Source: Monarcha castaneiventris obscurior | Lineage: Eukaryota > Chordata > Aves > Passeriformes > Monarchidae | Length of the DNA: 64,000 nt | Assembly: GCA_026261815.1 (NCBI GenBank) | Contig: JAMPIT010000510.1 | Span: 20,637,001-20,701,000 of the forward strand | Direction of reading: 5' to 3' | Shown: piece after piece, positions 13,630 through 25,660 of the stretch | Numbering within the stretch: the first letter of the stretch is position 1 | Layout: each line of letters opens with the position of its first letter | Made by a program: the position numbers and the translations under genes | The notes under the pieces: generated by a model | Seen by the model: the letters and a program-made list of their open reading frames with translations, nothing else | Database searches by the model: none | What the model was told of the DNA's origin: nothing

Positions 13630-13950
13630 AAAACCTGAATGTGTGCTAAAATACAGAATCTGAATACAGAGGTGAATCAAGAGAGGAAAGTCTGTGTTTT
13701 AGCATCTGTGCTCTTTCCCTCTGATTTGCATTTAAATACTGTCCTGGAGGATACGAGTGTTGAGACGCCGCCAGTAAATGTGCATCTGATACAATTAAAG
13801 GAAGAAGCAGTGACATACAAAATTTCTCCCGTGTGTCTGATCATGAATCTTGTTGACAGTGACTCAGATATACTAATCATGTTTTCGGGAAGGAGACAAA
13901 AGGACTACCCGCACCCCTCCACCAGAAGCATTACATCTAAGCTTTAGCAC
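13630..13950. other. candidate conserved non-coding segment with octamer motif
   Basis: Contains a perfect POU octamer ATTTGCAT (13724-13731) directly followed by TTAAAT, and isolated CpGs near 13765. An open + frame of 102 codons (13639-13947) overlaps but has no recognised domain. It could be an enhancer or a short exon; neither is shown. Confidence 0.3.
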
Positions 13951-14224
13951 TACCAAGAACTTCTACGAAACTTTGTGATCCTATTGGATTCAAGGAATCT
14001 TTTAGAAGATTTTCCAAAGAGAAATGCAAAGCTGTCAGTGTGATCCTAGTAGGATGTTTTACATTGCCACTTGATTGATCTCTCCAAACTGACTCACAGC
14101 TGAAGGCACCCCATAAATCTGAGGATTTGTTTGTCCAAAGCACTGGCAAGATCCCCATCATTTAATGGGATTATCCAAATAGCTCACGAATTAACATCTT
14201 TTAACAATTTGAACATATTTAACC

Positions 14225-14312
14225 TCACATTACCCCCACTATTTCACAGAATATTATACATATGAGGAACTACAGCACAAAGAGGCTAATGCTTAGATCC
14301 TGGAAAGAGGAC
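14225..14312 (-). repeat. MIR-like SINE relic
   Basis: ACATATGAGGAACTACAGCA then CAAAGAGGCTAATGCTTAG follows the ancient MIR motif of the form CAGATGAGGAAACTGAGGCA + CAGAGAGGTTAAGTGACTTG in antisense orientation. Short and diverged. Confidence 0.45.
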
Positions 14313-15002
14313 ACTAACAATAATTTACCATCATGTGCCATTGCAATGCCCAGCTTTCAGCACCCTTGTCCTCCTGATGGAATATGGACCTCTGATGGTC
14401 TGATCACTTGGATACCTCACGCTGCGGTGCACCTTAGGCAGCAGGGAACTGCACAGGGCAAGGAATAGCAACCTAGTTCAAATCCTGCCCTCCTTCTATG
14501 GCAGCAGAGAGGCATTCCCAAGCTTCCCTGAAGGTGATGATGGTTATACACTGAAGAGATACAGCAAAAGATCTCATTAATAGTAAGCTGAGTACATGAG
14601 TAGCCTTTCAGGGATCTGTAGAGAGCAGTGTTTTGCCAGACCCACCAACCTGGTTACAAAGCAAGGATGGTGTAGGCATGACATCTTGTGTGTCATTTGA
14701 AGGTGGTATTGGCATATTTCAGGAGGAGAAGAGGTCTTTAAGGAGTTAAAACAAGCTGTCCCTTGAGCATGAAGCTAGACTCATGCCTTTGAACATGTAC
14801 TTGGTATTGTCCTTAAAAATTTACCTCAAGACTTTAACATTGCAAATGGGAGCACATTTTAGGACAAAAGGAAGTGTTAGATGCTCAGGCGTGCATTACC
14901 TTGTTCATCAAAAGTTCTGGGCATTTATTCCATGATTACACCTGCAATCAGCCCAAAATTTAATTTTGTTTTAAGGAAATATTAGGACCTGGACAAACTG
15001 TC
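14313..15002. other. intergenic, nothing recognised
   Basis: No gene or clear repeat. Confidence 0.45.
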
Positions 15003-15130
15003 AGGGACATTAGAAGAGCCATGCATGGACAGAGCAATGGTCCATCCAGTCCTGTGTTCTGCCCCCATTCTCTGTCTGGCCCAAACACAGGTGCCCAGGC
15101 CAAAGCATGACAACAGGGCAAGCACCCATC
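15003..15130 (-). mobile_element. ancient CR1/L3-type LINE relic
   Basis: AGAGCAATGGTCCATCCAGT followed by CCTGTGTTCTGCC resembles the antisense 3' part of old CR1/L3-type elements (CAATGGTCCATCTAG...CAGTATCCTGTCT form), widespread in amniotes. Strongly diverged. Confidence 0.5.
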
Positions 15131-18100
15131 AGCACCTGCCCTGGTTATGATGCTGGCCCCCCTCAGGTTGTGGCTCTGGGACCTCCTGGACCAGACAAAA
15201 CATAAACAAGCAAAGTGATAAAGATCAAGTGAGCATCCAGGACTAAAAATGCCCTTTATATTTCTCATTGTAAAGCACTATCTTCAGAAAAAGTAAGTGA
15301 CTTTTTCGCAACCTCTGCAAATTTTTATCATTCTTTTTTGAATGTATAAACTGGGTGCAGCCTTTGAGTACCAACCCTACTAGTGCTAAATACAGAGTTC
15401 AGCTCCCTTTTGACTCGGCAGTCCTTTAGCTACATATCTCACAAACATTTTTTGCTGTAGCACCAAACTAGAATTTCATATTCAAATATATGCTCATTGG
15501 GATTCTTAAGCTTTTATCAGCATCACTGTTTTGCTATGTAAGGCATCTGTTTGATTACACTTAAATACAACTTTGAGTAACAAGGCAAACTTATCCAGCA
15601 CTCCAGACTTCTCAGTAGATCTGCCCCCTTATCTCTACAGGTCTTTCTACAGTCTTTGTGTGAGTTGCAAGTTTTCTTCTGGCTTCAAGTTCAGTACCAA
15701 AAATATTGGGTAGTGCTGGTACTTGTATGGAGCCTTGAAGACTCTCATGAGACACACTTTAATCTGGCGATGATTTCCCATGACAAGCATCTAGACTTAT
15801 GCAAATTCAAGACAATTTAAGGTGGTTTTTGGAACATTGCTCTAAAAATATATCTTATATGCTACTCATGTCTTGCTTTCTATGAGCAACCCAGAGATAT
15901 GTGCTGGAGAGTCTGGCTTTAAGTATGGCTGTCACAAAACAAAAATGGACCAGGGTGTGATATGTATCAAAATAAAGTGAGCAGAGGTGTGAACAGGGTG
16001 GGAGTGAGAGCTTTTACACATGCAGTGAGTGCCAATTAACAGACATGAGAAGTTTGTGCCAGTGTGAGGCAGGCGCTCCCAGCCCCCCCACCCAGCACAG
16101 GCTCTGCCCTGCAGGGACTCATTACAAATGTGAGCCAGAAGCAGTCAGGGCTGTGGAGACAAGGGAGTACCAGCCTGACACTATCAGGAATAGGAAGAGT
16201 GGGCAATAACAATGGTAGGATTGATTTGGGGTTCTGATCTGTGGACACAGGGTGAGAGAAGAGGCTAGATCTTCATATCAAAGTGTTTAAAGGATGGACG
16301 ATGTGGGAAGCACTGCTTTGAGTGTGGGAAGCACAGCAGGGATGGGACCTCCAAATATTCAAAGCCAAAAGCTTTTTCTCATAAAGAGTTACAAATCTTT
16401 CTCCCTTCCTTGTTTTTGGATAAATATGATTCTTTTCAGCCTCCACCAGTTAGCTGGATACTAATCTATTAAACATGTACATTCTTGATAATGTAGGGGT
16501 ACCTTTGCAATCCAAATGTCAAGTGGCAGATACTAATGCCTCCCAAAATTTAAAGGAAATGCATGCGCTCTGCTCCTTTTATGTGCAACATTTATAATCT
16601 CAGCAAAAATAAAAGCAGATTTGCTTGATGAGATGTAGCATGAAACATTGAAATCCCCCTTTGCCCTGGCTTGCCAGCCAAATAAATCACAGGCCACTTC
16701 ATTGAGTCCCTGTCTGAATACATAAACATGACAGGACAGCTTTGGGAACATCTAGTAAATCTCATTAAACACTTCCACTGATAGCATAATAACATGCTAA
16801 GCATATTCTAGCTGCCACACTGCACTGAGAATCAGAGCGCTTCTCTCCTGCTTTTTGTAATGCTGAGCCTTGCTTCCATAAAAAGAAAGATACTATCATA
16901 ATTTTGTTTTAAAATACTGGCTCACCCTGCAGGTCATATATTTTCAAAACTCAGCTTTCCTCACTCTCATTTTTGGGACACATCATTCGTTAACCTTGGA
17001 CTGCTCTCCTGACAAGGTGAAAACTCATTAAGCACCTCTGTATAATTTAACACACAGCTTTGTTACTATGCTGGCACCAGCCCACAGGGACGGCTGGGTT
17101 CCCGTAGCAATAGATTGTTCTCATGGCAGGTATGTCCTCAATAGCTTTCTCTGGGACAGAAGATAATTACCTGCCCAGTGAAAGAATCACAGTACCAGAA
17201 AATCCACACAAATGCTCTATGAACTCGTATAAGGCAAGACCACCTCACCAAGGACTGTCACAGAGCAGAAAAAAAATAAATGCTCTTGAGTTTCCCTTTT
17301 CTTGTTATCTGAACAGTCCCCATGGGAACAATTCCTCTCCCTGTCTCTCCCAATACCTGACAGTATAAGAGAGAGAGGCACACACAAAAACTTTCAGCTC
17401 TCACATCAAACACTTTTCTTCCCTCAGCAGCCATTTCAGGGTTAGACAGCTTTTCAAAAGTGCTTGTTCTTAATAAAAGCCTAAGAGAACAATTTCGATG
17501 CTGGCTATCTCTAATACTTTATATCACTGTCCCCTGTAAGTGGCAAAGAAACACTAACATTGCTGCAGGGACATTGGGGAAGTGGCAGCTGGATCCAAGT
17601 GGCAAGGGAATGGCCCCACCATTTGGAATCACCTTCCTCAGCACCATGGCTACATCCAGCTGATCCCTAGTTGCATTTGCTTAATGTGGGCTCCTTTGTG
17701 GTTACCTTTCCCCCCTCTGAAAACCTCCCAAGTGTTGTTCAAAGCTTCATGGCCCTAGGGATAAAGGCTCCTTTGGTGAGGATCACTGACTCACATTCTC
17801 TTTACAGGACAGGTTTTTAGGCCTGCTCATTGCTCCAGTGACTGGCAGACTTCCGAAGTCACCAGAGACCCACCAGGTTTCAAAAGCTTATGGTAGCAAT
17901 ATCTGACAGCAAAACCAGGACTGCAACATTTAATTTAATATAGTGTTGGAGATGGAGGGGCAGCAGCTTAGCATGGTAGGCCCTGGGTGAATGCATTAGC
18001 AAATGAAAGCCATTGGAACCCTTGTGTCAGATTTCCCCACATGGATTTTCTTCTAGGCTGAATGCTAAGCAGGATCTGTCTACTTTCCAATTTCAGTTTG

Positions 18101-20689
18101 AATGATGCCAAAATCTTTTGAGCACAACCCAAGGAAGTCAAAGTGTAAGATACGCATTTCACTAAAGAAAAAATAGTCTAGGAAACTCTCTAGAGTGCAA
18201 TAAAGGCCCATGCACAGAGAGCCCTGAGCTGTGCATTGGCATTCACATTGCAGAGGGCTTCTGGCATTTGGCAAGTCCCCCAGTCTGCCACTTCCCATGT
18301 CTGAGGTGCCACCTATCTGCTCTGGTGAAGATACAGTGACAGTCCAGGGCAACAGCAAGAAAGCAAGAAGAGAATCAAAAATTGAGTTTAGCATTTAAAG
18401 AGCCAAATTCACTGAATTTTTCTCAACATTATTAAAATGGCATGAGACAATTTTGAATGGATCAAACTAACTTTTTCATATGGCTCACCTTGCCTGTCCT
18501 TACATCCTCCTTTATCCCATTCTCATAATTTTCCACCATGAAACAGCTGAGGCTTTGCAAGTCCTCGCCATTGCACCAGAACCTTTCCTCATTTTTCTTT
18601 TGCAACAGAATTCTTCAGACCAGGACCTGACCACCTGCTTAAGGGCTGTCCAGATACAGGCAAAGTTTGTAACACCTCCTAGGAGCCCCATTTCTCACCA
18701 TGTTTGCCTGTGTATAAGGCTCTGGGTGGGAATAAATCCATGATTCTGGCCCACACCTGGAGCACTGCACCAGCTCCAAGGGCAGCACAGCAGCCAGCCC
18801 GTGATCCATGCTGACAGGGAGATACCTGGTCCTGGCCCAAACCTCCACAGGTTAGTGGCAAGGCTCTCACTGACCCAGATGGAGCCTGGATCAGCACTCT
18901 GGTGGGACAGTTATGGAGGTAATCTGAGTGGAAGACTCCATGTAAATGATTGCCAATGAATGACATGCTCATGAGCAGAAGGGAGAGACTGTGGCAGGAG
19001 GGAAAAATTTTAGCCCAAGGAGCAACCAGTCAACAGTGGTAAGTAGAATAAACAAAATTCCTACAGGATGATACATAGATAACTTCTCATGATTTCCTCT
19101 CTCTAACCCCATCCTTGCAAATTTCTTTTATTCACACATAGTTTACATTGGCACTTATTTTACCTCCAAATCTGGCACAATACAGTTCAGATCCATGCAG
19201 CAAGCACATTTCATAGCATAGCCAATTCAAAGAAAAAACTCTTTCTCACTTTCTCCCCGTTCACATTTGTATGGATCTTCTTCCCTCTTCAGGCTAACAA
19301 AAGCTGTCTCTGCAGCCATGGCAGCAACTTTTACCATGAAAACTTATTCTTAAGGAGGTATTTAATGCTGTTTATTTGGACATAATTTAGAAACTGCCCT
19401 TTTTCAGGAAGGTGATGAAATCTCTAGGCACAAAATGCCGGTGAGGCCTTTTACAGCAAATCAGTGCATGGAAACTGCTGGTGGAAACACATGGAGGCTA
19501 ATGCCAGAGAGGTATTCACCAGATCCAGCTGTTGACACTTGACTGGAAGCCAACAGTCCAAGGAGAAGGAAAGAGAGCCCCAAAAGCATCCTAGACTGGG
19601 TTGAGCCCTCTCACAAGTTACCTGCCTCCCTCCCTCACTGTGGAAGCCAAATTTTGCCTCATACAGACCTGTGTTTAGAGGAGACCTGGAAACGGAGCAT
19701 GTGAAATGGACTGGCTGCTTAGGTAACACAAGACTGAACAGATGAAACCACTGGGATCATTTTTCCTTTTTATCATCTAGTTCTGTGGCATTGGAAATAG
19801 TTGATGTGGGCACTTGCTCATGCAGGCAAACAGGGAAAACTTTGGAGGGCAGCAGGGTCAACCAAGCACTCAGGTTATCAGGCAGGTTTGTCATGATGGG
19901 GCAGGTCCTGTAGGTCAGGACCAGGCTCCACAGAGGCACCCAGGGTCAGAACTGCTCTGGGATGGCCAGACAGGGCTGTGGTGGGTTGGAGACCTGCACT
20001 GCTGCTGCATGGGCAGGGAAGGGTCTGGAATGGCGCCCTGGTCCGTGGGCACAACGAGGGGAGGTCCTGAAGGATGTCAAGCAAGGCCAACAGAGCCTGT
20101 TAATGCCCTAAGGACCCTGGCAGTAGCTTGGCTGTAAATGTTCAAGGACTCCAGCTTTATCAGATTTCATTAAAACTAATGGGATGAAATCATACCTATT
20201 CATACTGTCTCTTGCCCTCCTTTTCTAAAAGTTTAAAAATCTGTCACTGTAAGCAGATCCTTGAGAAGAGCTGCGAGAATGGCTTGTTATGAAGAACCCA
20301 ACCTGCAGTGCTGTAGGCTACTGCAATTACCCAAATCTTTACCACTGTTGCAAATTAGTCCCATTTGTCAATGCCCCCATCCTGTCCAACCCATGATATG
20401 TTATCATTGCCTTTGGATTTGAATATTCCACGATGCTGCATTTGTTGCAGAAGGAATTTTTTTAAAAAACAACATGAAATTTAGAGAAGACTTTTGCTTA
20501 CAGATAGCCTGTGTAATACTACATTAACACTCATCAGTCTCCACTAATTTATTCTTGCTCCCTTGTAGTATGCGTGCAGACACTGCGTAAACAAGAGCTC
20601 CATAAGAACGAGTGATGCAGTTTCATTCCTCAAGCACAGTAGACAGATTATCACTCCATAAATTGTTCCATTTGTAAATTATCCTATAG
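15131..20689. other. intergenic; one ordered AT-rich segment
   Basis: No supported gene. The part at 16550-16810 is repeat-free, AT-rich and homeobox-motif-like, so a candidate conserved element. The part at 19900-20110 is more GC-rich and unassigned. Confidence 0.4.
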
Positions 20690-20815
20690 GTTAATAGATT
20701 TTAGAGCCTGAAGGGACTTCTGGCATCATCTAGTCTGTATTAACTCTTGTGTAATCACAGCATGTATTAGGTGTACGATTTTATCCAGTGACTCCTAGCA
20801 AAGAAGAAATTATTC
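20690..20815 (-). mobile_element. ancient CR1 LINE relic
   Basis: GATTTTAGAGCCTGAAGGGA then CATCATCTAGTCTG and a degraded TGTAATCACAGCATGTATTA segment matches the antisense 3' end of an old CR1 group common in reptiles (GAAGGGACC...GATCATCTAGTCTGACC form). Confidence 0.6.
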
Positions 20816-23800
20816 TCCCAAACTTGTTTCAGTTGGGGACCCTTGGGGGGGAAAACTATGGATGAAATAAATAATATTTTGCCCTTAAAAATTACTTCTA
20901 AAAGGATATTTCCTCTGTATGTAAGTCACCAATAATTAAAGGCAGATTACATTTATACTAAATGATAGATGTTATCAAAGTGATTTCAGGCTTCACTCCA
21001 CAAAGGCACTTAAGAGTGAATAGCTTTAAACTCGTGAATTGGCTGGTAGGTTTCTGTGGGACCACTCCTGGGCTTCCAACAGAGCCTGGATGTAAGAGCT
21101 TGCAAAAGCTGACTGAATACATCTGTAACACAGCACCAGATGAGCTTCAGTGTGAACTGAAACTCCAGACTCTAATAGCTGCACTGCAGCAAAATGCCTT
21201 CAAGGCAGGTCTGGAAACATTATGGTGTCTATGTATCACAGCCAGCTGATTTCAACTTGTCTGTGAGGGTGGTGATACCCCATTTTAAAAAATCAACATG
21301 ACACTCAGGCTTGAAAATCTTGGATTTTGCTACCAGTAATCACAAAATGATGCTGATTTCTGCAGCATATGACAAGAAATAGTTGGTGTCTGTGGTACAT
21401 ACTGAGCAAAGACTGACTTTTAAGGGGTGGCTCCTGCAGCTGTGGATGTTTGTTTAGCTGAAGCCACCTTCATTTACCTTCCCTTTGAGAAGACAGCACT
21501 GTCACAACAGCTATGTCATGCCATAAACTCAACCTCTAAACAACGTTAATTGGAATCCATGGGAAGCATCTGATACTTTCAGGAAAACACAAAATTGTGT
21601 CAAAGCACATCAAAGAAAAGTAAGTTGCACAACAAGAAAGATGTCAAAATAATATCAATATAGACAAATAAGAAGGTGAAAGATGAAACACAACAAACAT
21701 TACTGCCAGCTTTTGGAAGTAACTGCAGAGTATCCAGGTGACTTAAAAAATTAATTGGGACACTGAGAAAAGAACAAATTAGCTCACAAATTAGCAAGAA
21801 AGGTTTGAGCTAAGAACTTAACTAAAACTAACGACTGAATAATATGGCTTCAAGGTGAAACAGTGAACTTTAAAGAATCTATACAACAGTAAGCAGGCAG
21901 ACCATTATCCAGTCTATATCTTAAAGAACATAATTTATTTTCTTGATTTATTCCACAGGTTTGTACCCACCTCTGATGCTAAAGATTCTTTTATCATGAG
22001 GTCTGAATCAATTAATTAAGCCTCTGAAGAGCACCAATAATATTCATATTAATCTTCCACTCAGAGCAGACCCTCAAAAAAAAACTATAGTACCTCAGCA
22101 GTACTAATGACAAAGCTCCTCCAAAACCAGTAGAGCTATTTTTCTTTCCTCCTCTCCTAAGGTGGAAGTGAATGGGATACTTGTACTAAAAATTATGAAA
22201 CAGACTTCTCAGTTAAGACTTGGTCAGGTAAGGTATTTCCCTAAACCTTTGATTTTGCAACAGTAACTTGAAAAGGAATTATATTCCAAACCTGTAGAAA
22301 GGTTTGTTAGTGGCTGTGAAGACAAGAAAGTGATACCTGCATGTGGCATACTGAAGAGCAAAAGGAATGCCTTCACTGAGTGAAACAGCCACCTGCCACC
22401 TATACAAGCCACCCATACCCCAGCAGCAGCAGCAGTGCACAGGGTGCTCCTGAAGGGCACATTTGGTTTAGTTATGCTTGAAGGGAATTCAATCTGTGTG
22501 CTCCAAGACCAATTTTTGATGTGAACCAAAGCATGCTAAGGGGGCAATTGCTGCTAAAGCACACTCCTATCCTACCTTGCACTAAAATATCACTGGAACA
22601 TTGCCTGCAGGCACCAGCCTGCTCTGCTAGGTTCAGAAGCTGAGCAGCAAGTTAATGCTTCTGGCAGGACTTGAAAACAGGTTTACTAAGGCTCTTTGGG
22701 ATTTCTAATGTAAGTTCAATACTCAGAGGGAAAGATCAGGCCTTCAGGTGTTTCACTATAGTGAGCTGCTGTTGAGTTCTGAGTGCCAAGGTAGTCACAG
22801 AAGACTTCAGCAACATATATGAAACTAGAAAAAGAAATCAATCCCCTTCAAGTTTTGTACAGAGACTGAATGTTTCATAAGTGATCTGAGGTGATATATT
22901 TCAAAAAATTAGGATGGAGACAAGAGATTGAGATTGAAGGACATAGACACACAAAAAATTGGGAGAACTGAGGAAACCACTGCAAGGGCTCACTTACTCA
23001 CTATAAAATTCAGCAGAATTTGGAGGACTTAAAACTTTGGCTGAAGGATAGAAACACAGTGAGGACTGGAAGTGGGAAAAACCATGAGTGACCTCCTTTG
23101 AACTTTGAATCCCAAAAAAGAAATCAGCAATACAGAACAGAAACTTCTCTAGTAACAGTAGGTCCTACAATCTTCTTGGCCCACATCTGTTTCCCGCTGA
23201 AAGTTTCTATTTTGGCACTGAAGCATGCCAACTGCCCAAACAATTGTTTTATGCAGATACAATCTAGACACAAACAGGGATATTGGGTTTTGTCATTTGG
23301 TTTCTTCTAAGAAAGGTTTTCCTGGCTTTGCAAAGACTAATCAGTGTCCGAACAGGTGGCACACAGAGTAAGAAAGACAGAGCAAGTTACACACAAGCAG
23401 TATCACATCAGTCCCTCCTGCCGGCCTTGTCCTGTACAGTTTCCTGTAGTTCCAGCAGGACTGATACCCCACACAGGCTCCCCGTGCAGCAGGATCAGAG
23501 CAGTACATTTATGCAGGGGGTTTCCAGCTGCAGTTCTCTGAGATACTGTGTTTTCAGGACATGTTTTCAGATACAAACATCACTCTCCTACCATGGCTAA
23601 CTTGAATGTACCTCAGCAACATGGCCAAAACTGAGAAGCCTCAGGCATAGAGACAAGTTACACACAGTGACAAGTCACTGTGTGTCAGCTGCCCTGCAAT
23701 GGCTATCTGCACTGATGCTGTTCAATGTCTGCAAGGAAAGACTGGTGGCTGTGATTTGCTTCTGCCACAGACTGTGTGCGCGGTTACAGCACATCAGCTG

Positions 23801-25519
23801 ATAGGAGGTCATTTGTCTCCCACTTTCCTGCTGCCTGTGCTGCCTGTAGTATTTTGCTGGCTGGTTTGACAGGCCCCGTGTAGACCCAGGCTGTGGATGG
23901 CTGGAAGCTTGTTTCTATAATTTCCCACTTTGCTCCTGTTTGAAGGACAGCCTGGCAGTGTGTATACACAGACGTGGGTCTGGCAGGCGCTGGTTGGCAG
24001 ACGGCCCAGGGAAGCACCCGTGGAGTGGGAAGAAAACATTGGCTATGATTTAGTGGTTGGGCAGGAATAGGAAATAAGAGGGCATAGAGAGAAAAACTAT
24101 GCAGATGCTTCTCAGTGGAGTGAGGACAGTAAGGGTTCACAGAAGCTGGAAGATAATAGCTGATAGTGTGATTGCTGTTCTGAGGGCATTGACTCAAAAC
24201 AAAGGAAAATGCTGTCTTGTCAAACAGGACCCTCGGCTCACTCCCAATAAAAACATAAAAATATTGGGGAGCAAGAGGGAAACAAAACCTGCTTGTTCTC
24301 TTTTTGTTTTCTTCTTTTTCTCTGAAGGCTGGTACAGTACAATAGCAAATTTAGAAGCACACTGAAAAGAAATTTCAGCAAAGTGCCTTCTCTGAGGACA
24401 ATCTATGAATTAACTTCAAGACTGAAGTTCAAAAATATTTTACTGCTATACCTCTTTTTACACCAAAGGCTTTCTACAACTAGTAAGTGTTTCAAGTCAG
24501 CTTATTTCAAAGCTTACAGTATTATCTGGTTACAGTTCCCATCTGAACACTTGGTGCATCATAGTATACATCTGTTTAAGGTTTGCAATAATAAGAAAAT
24601 AAATTGTTTCAGCAAGAAAATAGCTACTGCATATATTTGTTTGCATTGTAAAAATTATTGGGGCAAAGAACAACTCCCCCAGAGGGAAAAAAATAGAGAG
24701 ATCCAAATAAAACCAGAGACATAAACAGAAACATGCATCACATCTTTATCCTGGCAACCAGCATGAGGGTTCAACAAATCTGCACCAAATGACATCCAGC
24801 TCAAGATCCAGCACTCTGCCTTTATTATTTAGCTTTTTTGATTAAAGCTTTGGGGTTTTTTTGCTGTCATGTTTTAGGTGATTGGGACATGCTTTTCACA
24901 AATTAAAATGTCCTTTTTATTAAAAATGCTGGATTTTGCTGGCTGGTAGGTCACATGTATTTCAATGGAAGAACTGGCACTGTCTTCTTACTCAAGCTGA
25001 CTACATAAAACAGCATAGATCAAACCAAGCAAAGTCCCATGGGAAAAATAGACAGGGAGACACACACACTCCAGAATTTGCTGGATTATTTATAAAATAT
25101 GATGACTTTAAATAGGCTGTTTCTGTAGCAGCTCATGGACCCTCTGTACATCTGAGATTCGTGTTGTTTCCCTTTCTTTTTTTTCATTTTATCTCCTGGG
25201 TTTCTTAAAATACAAGTTGGATATTTCTGCTTGTTTGCCTTCCCTCCCCAGACACCAACAAAATTTCTGGAATTGGCACTAGCACTCTGGATGCATAAAG
25301 AAGCAACTTTTCAAATTAAGCCATGCACAATTTAATTTCTCTTGGGGTCTTAATAGTCACAATATCTTTCAAACATAAGGTACAAACCTTCAAAAAAAAA
25401 AGGCTCCAATTTGTATGTGTCTGCCTTATTCCCTTACTAAAGACAAGATCTCAAATTCTCAAAGCAGCAGAGGTAGAGGCAGCTACTTAGTTACCTGAAT
25501 TTGTTTATCATCATTGTTT
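20816..25519. other. intergenic, one perfect palindrome
   Basis: No supported gene. A perfect 12-bp stem inverted repeat lies at 23660-23685. Open frames up to 137 codons near 23784-24197 have no domain. Confidence 0.45.
23660..23685. repeat. perfect inverted repeat, 12-bp stem
   Basis: ACACACAGTGAC, then AA, then GTCACTGTGTGT: a perfect 12-bp stem with a two-base spacer. It could form a cruciform. No element or RNA gene was recognised around it. Confidence 0.9.
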
Positions 25520-25660
25520 ACTATTTGTATCCCAGTGGCATTGTATTATACACAGTGCCATACAGATGAAGACAGCCCTCTACATCACACAGCTTACAGT
25601 CATAACTGTAGCTAATAAGAAAAAGGAACAGCAGGATGGTCTCCATCTCTCTGCCTCAGT
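25520..25660. repeat. possible ancient amniote interspersed repeat
   Basis: ACACAGTGCCATACAGATGA then AGACAGCCCTCTACATCACA and CAGCTTACAGTC resembles the form GGCACTGTACAAACA...AGACAGTCCCTGCCCCAAAGAGCTTACAGTC seen in old reptile and bird repeats. The family name is uncertain. Confidence 0.4.

Noticed and set aside
23784..24197. 137-codon - strand frame
   Set aside because: No family resemblance and no splice or promoter context.
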